Below, piece after piece: positions 1-12,201 of a stretch of DNA of 64,000 bases. Positions within the stretch are counted from its first letter, which is position 1; each line of letters opens with the position of its first letter. The stretch comes from Solenopsis invicta. Taxonomy: Eukaryota; Arthropoda; Insecta; Hymenoptera; Formicidae. A model generated the notes under the pieces. It was given only the letters and a program-made list of their open reading frames with translations, was not told the origin of the DNA and searched no databases. The stretch lies in NCBI RefSeq assembly GCF_016802725.1, contig NC_052678.1, positions 2,458,501 to 2,522,500 of the forward strand, written 5' to 3'. The position numbers and the translations under genes are program-made.

Positions 1-538
1 GGTCAATCAGCCAGCCAGCCAGTCAGTTGGTCGGTTGGTTGGTTGATCGCCTCTGTCGCTATGCGACACTTTGTATCGTCATCGGCGGACATTGTCACGT
101 TCGGACGGTGAATCTTTGCCGTCGTGAGGTTCACGGAACGATGACGAGTCACTCGGGAGGCGGTGGTGGTGGTGGTGGTGGCGGCAGCGGCGGACATGTT
201 CCTCGAAGACACGCGGCGACAGATCGATCGGGTCCTATAGAGTGCACGCGAGTGTCTTTGTCGCACTCGCCGTTGGATAGCGAGATAGCGACGAGAGTAC
301 ATCCTCGGCACACGAGTCGTTGGGTGCGTTCGTTCTCGCCGGTTCGAGGATCGATTCCGAATCCGAGCGCGTCGAGAAGGGTGTGGCGTGTTAGCGGTAG
401 CGGCGACGATGGCGGTAGCGACGGTGGCGGTGTCCTCGCGCGTGAATTCCGTTACGTTTTTGCACGACGGCAGTCGAAAATCGTCCGTGCGATCTCGTCC
501 CCTCTCCCGACGATATACGCGAGGAGCAATAACGTCTA

Positions 539-627
539 CCCATCTGAAGTTAGCAGCGTTCCGATTTTCATACAGGATGTGTTACGTGCACTATAGAGAA
601 TCCGGAACGCAGCTAACTTCAGATGGG
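539..627. repeat. 25-bp inverted repeat (hairpin)
   Basis: The arm at 539-563 (cccatctgaag...cgttccg) pairs with the arm at 603-627 at 24 of 25 positions, with a 39-base spacer. It is either a minute TIR element or a transcript hairpin within the GC-rich block. Confidence 0.75.
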
Positions 628-818
628 CAGGCGTTTTCTCTCAATGTGTGCACACGGATACGAGGGAAACGGGAATGCGGGAGCCTTTTCACCGAGGTCT
701 TATCGAGGGGATCGTGCCCACGTGTCTACGGAGCCAAAATTATAGTTTCGACATTCTCGGCGCTTCCGTCCAACCGCAGCTCTCGCATTTTTCGATGCCG
801 CGTACAAAAGCGTCGCTC

Positions 819-899
819 AAACGCTCTCGTGTGCATCATTTCGTTTTCATTCACCGAATGTTGAACAAAGATAAAATGATGCATGAGAGCACTCGGCTG
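819..899. repeat. Imperfect inverted repeat
   Basis: The segment containing tgcatcattt near 831-841 recurs in reverse complement as aaatgatgca near 873-884. Flanking ctctcgtg and gagagcac extend the pairing. The loop is about 30 bases. It could form a short hairpin. I see no match to a microRNA I know. Confidence 0.45.
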
Positions 900-1364
900 A
901 TAGCTGAACGTGGCCGTGAGATCATGCAACGGTTTTTCGGCGGCGGCGGCGGCGGCACGATCAGGCACGATGACGCTTAACATGGCCGCCTTCTTTAACA
1001 GCTTTACCGGACACCGTCGCGTTGTCGCATCGCGATGTAGAAATGGTGGTCCATTTTTATCGGCAATTATGATGGTTCTTGAACGTGATCGCATTCGGTG
1101 CGTTCTATTGAGTGAGCGGATTTCGGGCGAAAACTTTTTCCTCGGCGCTCGATAATCGATTAATAGAATTTGTAGGTTAACTTAGCGATAGTCACGTAGG
1201 AGAGAGGCGGGTGCATGATTTTGCCGGTGCTCCGTGCGCCGGATATGCATATATAGGGTGTCTATAAAGTTTGTCGGAAACGTCCGGTTTGACCACGTTG
1301 CGATTGATCATAATGATTGGTTCACAGTGATCATTACTTAGGTCGGTATTCATAGTTGATTCCC

Positions 1365-1583
1365 AGCGAACGAAAATAAATTCAAATAAATTAAAAATTG
1401 CAATTTATTTTAATTTATCCGTATTCGCACTTTAGAATCTCCGAGTATTTTTGGATTCAAATAATTCGAATACTAAATGTGCTATTCATCACTTTGAATT
1501 CGGATAGATTCATATCGGAAGTGCAAATTTGAAAATGTCAAAATGAATCCACTTCTATCCATTTCAATTTATTTTCGTTTGCT
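1365..1583. mobile_element. TIR element, AGC(G/A)AACGAAAATAAATT family, copy 1
   Basis: The left end agcgaacgaaaataaatt is mirrored by aatttattttcgtttgct at the right. There is no coding capacity. A second copy occurs at 39721-40061 with the same ends and similar internal phrases (ttggattcaaat, cattcatca, ttcggatagattcatat). Two independent copies with matching ends establish a mobile family. The autonomous partner is unknown. Confidence 0.8.
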
Positions 1584-1772
1584 AGATTGTTATATTTAAG
1601 ATCGTCTTAAATACTATCTTAAAATGTCATCAACCAATGAGAGAACCGTATTAATATTTTAAAACATTACTCGAGAGCACCTTGAAATAAGAATAGACTA
1701 TGAATCCCGACTAGTTTTTTCATTAAATCTAATTACAAATATTTTATATTAAATTAAGTCTGTCTATTGTCT

Positions 1773-1935
1773 ACATTTTGGAAACTGTTTAAAATTATGA
1801 AAAAAATGCGAAATACGTATTCGAGCATTTCGAGGTGCTGATCTATCTCTTCAACTCCCTTAAAAAATAGTCTCTCGAAATGATCGAATAGTATTTCACA
1901 GTTTTTCATCATTTTGAAGACTTTCCCAAAATATA
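1773..1935. mobile_element. Palindromic MITE, copy 1
   Basis: This short foldback unit has arms containing gaaactgtttaaaattatga and its imperfect reverse complement, with a central catttcgag / ctcgaaatgatcga pair. A second copy lies at 54285-54447. The whole unit is nearly one hairpin and has no ORF. Confidence 0.7.
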
Positions 1936-2274
1936 AGAAATAGACATTTACTTAATAGACGCTGTGTATAGGATATTTTAATCCGTCTCTGATTTAATAA
2001 AAACTTTTTGACGTTGATATTAGCGTTTTTCTTCAAACTGAAATTGTTTATTTGTTCTTCAAATTGAAATTTTAGTTGAACTAATTAGAGTTTAAAAACT
2101 CGTTTTATTTATACCTATATTCCACATACATATATTCCATTTTGTGCACTTTCAAAGTTTTTATTTTTATTAACAAAAAAAAGTTGATATGTATTTATTT
2201 TTGGACCTTTACTTTTGATAAGCAGAATTAGCCTCCTTTTTTAAGGAAAAAAGGGGGAAAAACATAATTATACG

Positions 2275-2278
<4 letters not shown>

Positions 2279-2320
<42 letters not shown>
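2279..2320. repeat. (TC)n microsatellite
   Basis: An uninterrupted TC dinucleotide run of about 20 units. Confidence 0.95.
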
Positions 2321-2322
<2 letters not shown>

Positions 2323-2775
2323 ATTTGATTTCGTATTTTAGATTGAAGTTTGATTAGCTACAGTTTAGAAATAAAAAAATAAATTATTTCAAAGTTTTGT
2401 GTTAGCGAAATTTTTCTCATTCTTTAAGCCATTGAATAAAAATTTTAATTTTAAGAATTAAATTTATATTTCCAACTAAATTTGTTAATTTTTAACAACC
2501 AAATCTATAATTTCTTCTTTAATTAATAAAAATTAATTGAATGTACGAATGAATTTGTTAAGTGTCGATATCTATTAATAATAAATACTATAACAAAGTA
2601 TAATATTACTATAATATTATAAATACTTAAGAGTAAATATTATAATATTACTATAATAAATACTATAAAAACATTTTTAATTTATATTTTAATTTAGCTT
2701 AACAGATATTAACAAATTAACCATTATAAAATTATTATTTATTGATTGATCTACGATGCAGCCTTTATAAAGTTT

Positions 2776-2900
2776 GCATCCCATTTTCAAAATTTTAATA
2801 TATTTACTAGAGTTCTGGCTCTTCCCCAAAGAGTTCCAGAGTTCTTGATGACACATTTAAAAAAGAGTTTAATTATATTGAAATTTTAAAAATGGGTTGC
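2776..2900. repeat. Small foldback
   Basis: An arm of about 27 bases at 2776-2802 (gcatcccattttcaaaattt...) pairs imperfectly with 2874-2900. The loop holds a second partial symmetry (agagttctgg / ccagagttct). It is probably a MITE remnant. Confidence 0.5.
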
Positions 2901-5264
2901 TAACTTCACAAGTGATTTATTCAATTAATTATTGGAAGATTTTATATAATGTGGGACTATATATTTTATCTTATATAATTAAATTATATAATTTTAATGT
3001 GAATCTCTTAAACAATTCATCTCTGCATAAAATATGCAAATTTTTTTTATACATCGTTGTATTTATAGAATTGGTGTCATTCTCCATTTTAAGATATTTA
3101 CAATTGCATATGACTGTAATTGCAGTCATTTCTAGAAGTTCGCTCCGCGTTTTATTACCGTGTCTTAATGTTGCACAACAATTCTTGATGAAAATATAAA
3201 AAAGGATTTTGTGGCTTGAATCTTGCGGTGAAAGCTATTGTGATTGGTGCGCCCTCCACGTGGCACTTTTGAAGTTTATCGCAAATTCTGTCGGTAAATT
3301 TATCAGTAAAATGATTGTCATTTGCAATAGACCTCTAGGATTATAATGTAAGAGAGATAAAGTAGGTCTATTGTCATTGCTTGCATTTTTTGCACTCAGT
3401 AATGCAAAGCACTCTTTCCTATGCTCAAATATATATTTATCTTGTTTCAAGTGTAAACATTTTTGGGGATTTTAAGCAAACCTAGTGTTGTACATAATAG
3501 CGTCGACCTTTGGAGTAAACAATTTGGAATAATTAAAAATTTCTTCCAACAAACTTATTCTGCACATCGCCTATAATATTAGAAACTAGCATTAATAAGA
3601 AACCAGATAAAGTTATGTTGTATTTTACGACACATTGTTTTATTTATCTCCATTATGTGTTACGTTTAATATTTATTAAGAAAATGGATTCTAAAATATT
3701 AATTTCTATTCCTAATATCTAATATTCCTCTTGTGTGCAGGCCTTTATTTTTTATAATTTGAGACAAAATTTTTAATTAGCCGTTGCTATAAAACGCACA
3801 TTCATGGTAACATTCCATCTTTAATCTATTTTTCGTAACATGATTTCACACTTTTTTGCCAGAATTGTCAGGAATTTTTTCCCAAATTTAGGTTTTGTCA
3901 CAAGCAACATTTTTAGATAAAAAGTTAGAAGAATCTTTAGAGGAAGAAATTATAAAAATCTAGTATTTTTATTTTCCCAAAAAATGCTCCTAACAAATGC
4001 TGATAATCTCAATTAACAAAACCCAAATTTGATTCCTCAAAACTTTTGGCAACTCTGCCTTACACTTTTGCCAAAGTTACCAAGTTAGAGGATTTTCCCC
4101 TACATATAGATTTTGTTTATTACTATAGAGAGATTTTTTGAGAGGATAAACAGATTAGGGAAATTTTTAGGGGAGGAAAATATAAAAATTTATTCTTGAA
4201 CTTGCTTAAGGTTAGAGGGGGCTTAAATTCTGTTTTATTATAGTGGGTGTGATCAATAATTTACGCAGCTTACTGAGGAAAATTTAATAAGAGGATCGAA
4301 ATGTTTGAATATTATAACAATGATAGATGTCATTACTTTGTACGCACTAACAACAGCGAGTTGTAGAAGAAAGGCTTTTATATTTATAATTACATTGTAT
4401 TAATAAAGATTTATACAATTTTTATTCTTCTAAAACATTTTCCGTGATAATAACTATTAATAAAACTAAGATTTGTAAAAAAATTCCCTAAATTTCTAGC
4501 AACTCTGCTTTCCGCATTTAAGATAAAATATGTAAGTAGACATTCGAGGAAGGAAATGAAAAAACAGAAAAAATTTAACTACAAAGAATAATCTTCATTC
4601 TTTATTGCATCATGTCTGGGATTCTACTTCTCACGAATTCTGACATTGAAACCGGTTCTGCAACGAAAGATTTGAATTCAACGTTATCAATGTTGCGAGC
4701 ATATCAGAAATAATTCTTATCAGAAATAATCCCTTGTGACAATGAAAATGACTAACAGTGATTAGAAGGAAAGAATTTAAAAAAGAAAATTTCTCACATC
4801 GATATTCTTGTTGGAGAATTCAAAAGGAAAAAAAAATAGATAAGAGAATTTTCTTGTATGTTAATGGAGTATGATTTATAAGAAGTATATATGCGTGATT
4901 TTTAATTATAATTGACATTAAGAGAATTGGAAAGTATAAATAAATTTGTAGATTTTAAATAAGGGAATCAGATTATTGAAAAGCTAGTATAGCTATATTT
5001 TTATAAAAAGGTTTTTCTTAGAAATATGATTTATTAAATTTTATGTGCCTTTAATTCCAACAGAATTAAAAAAGGATGAAAAAGAGTATTTGTTTCGAAC
5101 TTTAGTATGATTATTTTGAATGACTATTTGGGAATAATTTAGTAACTTTAAATCAGGTTAGGTTAAGATTCGTTGTTTATAACTTTCGCGATGGGCGGAA
5201 TTTTTATCGATATCCGCAGGAATGATTTTGATTCAAATCAGAAAATTATTGTATGGTAGATTAG

Positions 5265-5525
5265 ATTAGATTGGGATAGGTTAGGTTAGGAACGGTCGCA
5301 TATGACCGCTCGAGAAGCCATTGGTAGACAAGATCAGAAAATAAAGGTCGCCAGCTGCAGCGTGGCCTCGGCGCGCACGCTTTCTGGTCGTCAATGCCAA
5401 AATGGCGACGCCGGCCGGCTGGCCGATACACCGCCCGATCGGTCTGTCGGTTGGTCGGACAGCAACCTCGCAGTACCGTGTCGTGGACAGGGTCGCCGAG
5501 CGCAGGTTCCGATCTTGAGAAAAAC
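5265..5525. promoter_or_regulatory. Isolated GC/CpG island in AT-rich sequence
   Basis: About 260 bases of GC-rich sequence stand alone in an AT-rich background. The island contains ccaaaatggcgacg, which resembles a YY1/Pleiohomeotic-type ATGGC site, and many CpGs. Frames of 84-93 codons are open on both strands but look compositional. An alternative promoter, a first non-coding exon or an enhancer are all possible. Confidence 0.35.
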
Positions 5526-5609
5526 ATTTTTTCAAAACATCTTCTTGCTTAATGATGCAAAATGCAAGAGTGAGTTAAGATAAATTATTGTAGAATTAAA
5601 ATTGTCCGG

Positions 5610-6368
5610 TACACTCAGAGAAAAAAGAATTGTATCAGCAACTATAAATTTGCTGAACAAAAGCATCTCAACTATTATTATAAAGTTGTAATAAAAATAA
5701 TAAGTTACATGAACTGAGAAATTACAAGAATATTAATCATTTGTAATGAAATTGTTGGATAAACTATAAAAAAAGTAGTAATGCAAACGTGATGGAAAAA
5801 TTAAATCGACCGAGATTTAAATTTGAGATTTCTCATTCTCATTCCTAGCACTTAAGAGTTCTGCACCACTGCTATAATTATTCCGGTCGTATACTTAATC
5901 GTACGTAAACTGGAAGTATATAATTATCGTAACTTATTTGTAATAAAGTCTACATAACTATGTAATTATAGTTGCACTATTTTACTATGAACTAATAGTA
6001 GCACAAATATTGTTGTCGTGATGATACAAACTATTTTCGTTATTATAACTAAAACTTTAGTTATAATATACATTAATTCTAGATGTATTTATATACACCG
6101 AGAAAAAAATACTATTGAATCAATATTATCAGTCTAATTGGAAATATTTTGTTAATTCAGTAACAGTATTAATGAAACAAAAAAAATTAAAAGTAAAGTA
6201 AAGACAATAAATCTAGAATAAAATTTAGTTGAATCAATTATATTAATGACAGCCTGTGATTCAACGTATAATTTAATCAAATTACGTTTTAATTCATATT
6301 ACAGCATTTTTTTGTCAGTGTAGTTGTCACTTTTATAGTTGCTATCACTATAAATTTTTCGGAGTGTA
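5610..6368. mobile_element. Composite TIR element with tRNA-like module, copy 1
   Basis: The left end tacactcagagaaaaaa is mirrored by a diverged tttttcggagtgta at the right. Internally it carries a diverged tRNA-like module (5807-5880, minus sense) with gcagtgg- and gttcgaa-like boxes. It shares most internal phrases with the copies at 35287, 39540 and 47897, for example gcaactataaatt, attattccggtcgtatacttaatc and gtaattatagtt. A second, unrelated element has inserted into it at 6094-6322. Confidence 0.8.
6094..6322. mobile_element. Nested TIR element (CACCGAGAAAAAAAT ends)
   Basis: This 229-bp unit starts tacaccgagaaaaaaat and ends atttttttgtcagtgta. The sister copies of the host element (for example near 48405) read continuously across this point, so it inserted after the host element. 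The TA at each end is compatible with TA target duplication. It has no ORF. Confidence 0.75.
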
Positions 6369-6740
6369 TATATAAATCAAACGTCACATAAAGAAAACAA
6401 GTTTTAAAATCGAGAAGAGGCCAATGACGATTATAACAGGATTTTAGTGCTCAATATTTTTTATACGATTTTATATACATTTTCTGGTTCTTCGAACTGC
6501 GTTACTTTTGGTCTTAAAATATAAGCTTATAAATTGAGTCAGAATAGTAATATCACAATGTTAAATTAATAATCGATTGAATAATGCTGATGCTAATAAC
6601 TATTTATATTAATTCTCAAATCCTGACCGAGATGATATTTTTTGCAATAAATTCTTTACAGTATTTCGTGGAAGAGGAGTGGTTCTCTCCTCGATTTTAA
6701 TTATGTAGCACATATCACCGTTTTATGCTAATTATTTGAA

Positions 6741-6969
6741 TATAAGATCTTAAATTTTATTCTACGATTTATTCGAAAATTATTAATGCTCTCTTGTACA
6801 TTTTAATTAACTAAATCATCTAGAAAAATAATCAGCGTATTCATTGTTAAGATAAATTCATACATTTTGAAATATCTTGCATTTATCTCAGAAATAGACT
6901 TTTTTTAAGAAGTCTCTTATAAAGTCCCAGCCTGCTTTTAATTAGCTTGATATTAATCATCACGATTAA
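6741..6969 (+). repeat. Diverged direct repeat, left copy
   Basis: About 230 bases are repeated in the same orientation 1066 bases downstream (7811-8035). They share long phrases such as actcgaaaat/attcgaaaat, taaatcatctagaa, cagcctgcttttaattagct and cacgattaa. Both copies lack an ORF and I see no TIR. See the findings for interpretation. Confidence 0.85.
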
Positions 6970-7810
6970 ACAAGTTTTATTTCAAAATAGCGGAAGCTTA
7001 AAATAAACTACTTATTCTGAACGAAACATTGTACGATAAAACACGTGAAAATTATTGTATTTTGACGTTTACGAATTCCTTTTAGCAACCTGTTTAAAAA
7101 CATTTATCATAAATTTGCGTGTCTTGATCATTTTAATCACTATTTTCCTTGAAATTCATGCACTTTATAATACCGGAATTAATTTTGAAAATAAAAAAAA
7201 AGTATCGAGACAAAGTGAACAAGTATTTTTAAAAGGGAAAAATACATATATACAATATTTGAGTTTTCTTTCTGCTTGTCCTCTCTTCCTCTTCATCGCT
7301 CTTTTCCCTTGCTCGTCAATTTTATTGGTTGAGTCGCAAAACCCCGGATAGATTAAAAGTTTCATTACAATTCGGGACAAGGCCTCTGACGAGATCGGAT
7401 ATAAATTCATGCTCCTTATACGACGGAAACGCCACACGAATAATGCAGGTGCTTCGAAAGAGGCAACCAAATGATTCGACCTTATTCTCTCATCAATTAT
7501 TTCGAATTCAATTTTATTGGGTGTAATCTTATCTTTCTTTACACTTTGAAATTATACTTTTACAAAGGAGAAAAAAAACTTTATTTTGTTATAAAGCAAA
7601 GGACTCGGGGAAATATTTATAAAATTTAATATACAACTTCTTTTCTTTATTTAATATCAAATGCTTTTAATATTCAACATTTCGCATTTTTTTCACATTA
7701 AATCTCTATAATTATCAAATCTAAGTAATTGTATTGATACTTGATATTGATATCTAATTGATATTGATATCTAATAACTATATGTGGAGTTTTTCCTTGA
7801 TTGAGACGAG

Positions 7811-8035
7811 TAATAAGATTTTAATTTTATTGTACGACTTACTCGAAAATTATTAATTCTTTCTCGTGCATTTTAATTATCTAAATCATCTAGAAGATCA
7901 GCATAATCATTGTTAAGATGAAATCATGCATTTTCGAATATCTTACATTTCTTTCAAAGATAGTGATTTTCTTAGAAGTCTTTTATAAAGTTCCAGCCTG
8001 CTTTTAATTAGCTCGATATTAATTATCACGATTAA
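7811..8035 (+). repeat. Diverged direct repeat, right copy
   Basis: This is the partner of 6741-6969 at constant offset, with scattered substitutions and small indels. Between the copies lies about 840 bases, including a moderately GC-richer patch at 7290-7470. Confidence 0.85.
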
Positions 8036-8039
8036 TTTA

Positions 8040-8840
8040 CTCAGTTGACGAGGAAAGATCAGCTGATAACAGCGTTCGGTTTTTGTAAAATCAGATCACT
8101 TGTAGTTATACAAAAAATACAATAATATTTCAAAATATTTCATCTGCATACCATTAAAATTTTTTTCAGATTTTAATTGTCACAATAATAATATCGTATA
8201 TACATTCACAGCAAGAAATCTTTTTACTATATTAATTTATAAATAAAACAAAAAATTATAATGTATTTCTCTATTATAATTTATTTAGAACTTAATTTGC
8301 TTTTACTGGAATATTCTTGAGGCAGCTGCACATATGTGCATGATATTTGTAACTAAAGGGTTAAACGTAGATGAAACATCAGCTTCAAAGGAGTGATTCA
8401 TCGTTCTCAGGGTCGTACCATATTGGAAAGTAGCCCCGTGTCATCGTCTCGAAGTCTTATCGTGACTCACATTTTAACATTCTCGAACTTGGCAGTTTCT
8501 CTATTAAATTAAACAATATTATTCTTTTTTGGTTTTTAAGAGATGAACATACTTTTTAAACTCGATCGCTAAATATAAATGGTGCAAGACAAATAGCGGA
8601 ATTTTTTTCGTATTATAAGCTGCAGAGACTTATTATAATTTGATGGCTTTGAATTTTCTCGGAAGTTTAAATGAAACAATTTAATCAAAAATTTTCTCAA
8701 TATGATTATAGTATGTATATTTGCGTATATTTGTATGCAGTGTTTAATGTGTACATACGGTTTTTTAAAAGTTTTTTTATTTACACATTTAAAAGATTAC
8801 ACCTTCTATATTTTAGAATGCTATATTTTATATAGTAATG

Positions 8841-8889
<49 letters not shown>

Positions 8890-9950
8890 CAGTTATAAAA
8901 AAATACATTTGGTAAAAAAATGCGAATCATAAACTTGTGTTTTTATTATGCTACTTTACATTTTTTTCAATTCACGTAAATGAGTTATGTATATAAAATA
9001 CGGTATAAGTAATTTTTACTTGAAATTATTCATAATTTTATTGTAATAAATGAATGAAATTAATATATGGACTGTATGTGTGAATCACCGCCTTGAATCA
9101 ACAAACTAATGAACTAGCTAAACAAAAAACGAATATTATTTTCTCGTTAATGCAACGGGCTAAGATATTCAATAATTGCACTTTATCATGCCTTTGATAA
9201 ATTGAGCGAGTATCTTTTTTTTCATTATCAGTACGAGTCAAGGAAAACGTAATCATTCTGACTCATAAATATTGCGAGATAAACATAATATACATATGAT
9301 ATGATGTCGAAAGAGACTTAAACATTAGAGACTAATATATATATATATATATATAGTAGCTATTTTTCACTTTTAATGTAACTTAATTTTTTTATTTTCT
9401 GCAGTGCATACAGTGATCATGAAAATAGAGAATATTGATAAAGGAAGATAACAATCGTCAATAAAAATGCTAAAGTTTAAATTTGTACTGAATTTATTAT
9501 ATTATTTATTCCAAACATAAGAGACTAAAAACAATTTAACTTCTATTAAAATAAAAAAAATGATAAACTTTAATATAAATGCATCAATTTTTATATAAAT
9601 GATTATTTTTATGGCTACTGCATGCTGTATGTAGCACATTTATTATATAGTTCGAAAATTTATAATTTTGCTTGGATATTTTATTTCATTTAATGGAAAG
9701 ATCACATTTTAAATCAGATGAATCTGTTACTGCAATTTTTTTAAATCAAAAACTCACGACATAAATCTAAAACACAATTTTTTTATCTGTTTAATTGCAT
9801 AAAATATAATATATATTTTGATAAGTAAATTGATTGCATATCATGATTTTGATAAATAAATCACAAGTTTTGATATACTTACTAAAAATTATTCTGCTAG
9901 TATTTGCACATTCGACTTGAATATTAATATTTCACAAATATTTTTTTTTT
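8040..9950. other. AT-rich non-coding stretch
   Basis: No supported gene is seen. A slightly less AT-biased patch at 8330-8480 has no coding frame. An AT microsatellite lies at about 8844-8885 and a shorter one at 9335-9353. The rest is low-complexity A/T sequence. Confidence 0.6.
8844..8885. repeat. (AT)n microsatellite
   Basis: An uninterrupted AT dinucleotide run of about 20 units. Confidence 0.95.
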
Positions 9951-10299
9951 AAGAGATCGTTGAAGTTGTCTTCGAATGTTCTGTCTTGTCTATTTATCAT
10001 CTCGCAGATCTTCTCTGCTGTTTTTGAATCTTGCAAACTACTGAAATATTTGTGTGTGCGACAATTGTGTCTGTGTAAACATATAATAACGTCACCTTGC
10101 TATAATATTTTCTTTAAGGAAATACATTGTATGAGTCGAAAAAAGACGTTTAGAAGAAATCTTATTTGTCTTTTTTTTTTAGAAACAATTTTTGAGTATA
10201 CATCAGCTACTTTATTTGGAGCCAATTTATATCACGATTACATTGGAAGTTCGGAAATCAAGAAAGGCATGATAAACATTTTTTTCGAATTTCGCTGAT

Positions 10300-10445
10300 G
10301 ACTAAATATGTAACTCACGGTTATAGCGCGCATGTTGAGAGAGTGGATCTTTACGAGGGTGACGTGACCTCCTTTCTACGGCGCCGTGGGCGAAAAGTAC
10401 AAAAAGTACTGGATAAACGTTCCCTCTTTCAACTAATCCTTCGTA
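10300..10445. other. Short GC-richer patch
   Basis: About 145 bases contain gtgacgtgacctcc and ggcgccgtgggcg in otherwise AT-rich sequence. No ORF is seen. It may be a small regulatory element; nothing further can be said. Confidence 0.2.
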
Positions 10446-10831
10446 AATTCAGAATATCATAGGATTCTGTATTTTTCTGTATAATTCTATTTTCTAAAAT
10501 ATAAAATTTGTTTTTTTACTGAAAAATTTCTCAATGAAGAGAGACCTCTTATTTATTTTAATTATTAAATATTTTTATAATTATATTAAATATCGCTTAT
10601 TTACTACTATATAAGTAAAAAATTGTATTTTTTAAATAAAAAAATTGCCTCTAAAAGAAAAGAGAATTTTGATGAAAATACAGTACACTGAATTAAGAAC
10701 TAATGATATTTTTATTACTGCATAATCAGTACATAGCAAATTATTGCACCAAAATGCTATTTAAAAATGTTATTACAAAATTTCAATGGTTTGAAACTAG
10801 AAAACTTTGTTTTTTGAGTTATGCCATTATT

Positions 10832-11004
10832 GCACTGAAAAAATTAATTGAATTAATCTGAAATATGGATATAACAACCTGATAATTTGGTGAAATATGA
10901 ATGACTCGTATAATTGTTACTAAAATAACGAAACAAATTTGATTACTTGTGTTAGGATTGGATTAACCGGGCAAATTTTTTATTGTATGTATTTTAATTT
11001 TGAC
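10832..11004 (+). mobile_element. Partial element, CACTGAAAAAA family
   Basis: It begins gcactgaaaaaattaattga and repeats the internal start of the next element (attaat(c/t)tgaaat). No matching right terminus is visible before position 11005, where a fuller copy begins. It is probably a truncated copy or one that received the second insertion. Confidence 0.45.
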
Positions 11005-12201
11005 TACACTGAAAAAAATTTGGTTGCATTAATTTGAAATTTGGTAAATTCGACTAGCACATGTCTTTGAAACGATTCAGAATTCTTGTACGAGTTATCA
11101 GATTCTTGAATTAATTTTTGTACACGAAAAGAACAGTTACAGTTGAATTAACAAGTTATGTTTGATTAAGATTGATAAGCATATTTTTGGTAAGCAGAAT
11201 TTTAGATTATTATATAATTAAATATTTTGGCATGTAACCAGAACATTTTAGTTATAATATTGATTAGAAAATTTGGTTCATGCTTGTGCAGTAATAATAT
11301 CCAAATATTTGATTCTGATTATTAAGGAAAAAGAACATGATTGGATTAACATGACATGTTTGGTTAAAAAGGTATTCTGGATTTATTATAACTAAATAAT
11401 CTAATATTCATAACCACAATATTTGAATGGAATATCCCTTCCATCCAAACTCATTTGATTGCCTTACTAATGTTTCTGTATGTATCATCAACTTTTCCTT
11501 CATATAAATGCTGTGCAAAAGATTAAATAACTTAGACAGATAAAGTGTATAAATAAAATGGATAAGAACACACGTCGGATTTACTTCGTGAGTGGAGATA
11601 TGAATAATACATTGAAATTTTTAAAGTTTTGTATGGCTTGATACATTTATCAGTAAGAGAATTCAGTTTCTGATGCATCTACTTATTTGATATAAGTTGT
11701 ACATGAGCTTATAGTATTCTGGTATTATTCACATTACCTATATTTCCAGATAGCACACGATAGCCACAGGACATTTATAGCCATGGGACATTTATAGCCA
11801 TGGATGTCTTCAGGACATTTGTGCCATTGGGCTTATATAATTTTAAAAATTATGATTATACGCACATAAAATTTTCAATACTCGTGTATAGTCAATACTT
11901 GATACTATTGGTAATTTTGGTATTGTAGACAAGACAAATATTTTCTTGATACGACATTAAAAATACTGAAATTTATTTATAGATATTACAAAGTCTGGAT
12001 ACGGTATAATAAGATAATGTCATAATGTTGCAACCAAGAGTTTTGTTGCTTTTACCACAAGGCATACAATCAAATTTGTCTGGTTACATTAACCAGAATT
12101 CAAATAACCAAATTTCTTTAATTATTTTAATAAAAAATATGGATCGTTTATTTTTTACTAAACAATCTGGTTTTATGCGCTTTTTAATTTTTTTCTGTGT
12201 A
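11005..12201. mobile_element. 1.2-kb TIR element (TACACTGAAAAAAATT ends)
   Basis: The left end tacactgaaaaaaatttggtt is mirrored at the right by aatttttttctgtgta. Subterminal phrases ggttgcattaa and ggttacattaaccag echo one another. No transposase frame survives, so it is non-autonomous. Near 11750-11835 it contains a patch with tandem catttatagccatggga units and the string agatagcacacg, which looks like a further insertion. Confidence 0.7.

Larger units (their letters stand above)
1..1160. other. GC-rich, CpG-dense block, probable promoter or 5' UTR
   Basis: This block is much richer in G, C and CpG than the sequence after position 1160. It carries a GGT/GGC trinucleotide tract at about 155-195, a CGG tract at 941-957 and a 25-bp inverted repeat at 539-627. 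Overlapping frames are open on both strands for 80-190 codons. None of them has a recognisable domain, and the GC content and glycine-coding repeats explain the openness. Such islands in AT-rich insect genomes usually mark promoters or untranslated first exons. No TATA box or splice donor stands out. It could be the 5' end of profilin or part of another gene; the sequence does not decide. Confidence 0.4.
1161..5264. other. AT-rich non-coding stretch with repeats
   Basis: No credible coding frame is visible: open frames here are short, AT-driven and lack protein-like composition. The stretch holds two TIR elements, a TC microsatellite, a small foldback and diverged repeats around 3840-4560 that share the phrase gcaactctgc. 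Near 5155 and 5278 there are short TTAGG-like runs (ggttaggtta). These match the arthropod telomere unit but are far too short to be a telomere. The most economical reading is intron or intergenic sequence 5' of the profilin exon. Confidence 0.6.

Noticed and set aside
27..596. 189-codon plus frame at the window start
   Set aside because: A glycine run from a GGT/GGC repeat and GC content explain it; no domain is visible and other frames are equally open.
5155..5290. TTAGG-like runs suggesting telomeric sequence
   Set aside because: Only two or three units are present at each spot; far too short for a telomere or a significant interstitial telomeric array.
9960..10298. 112-codon plus frame that looks hydrophobic and might suggest a chemoreceptor
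   Set aside because: It starts without an ATG, is AT-driven, and lacks the conserved C-terminal motif or transmembrane spacing of insect odorant or gustatory receptors.
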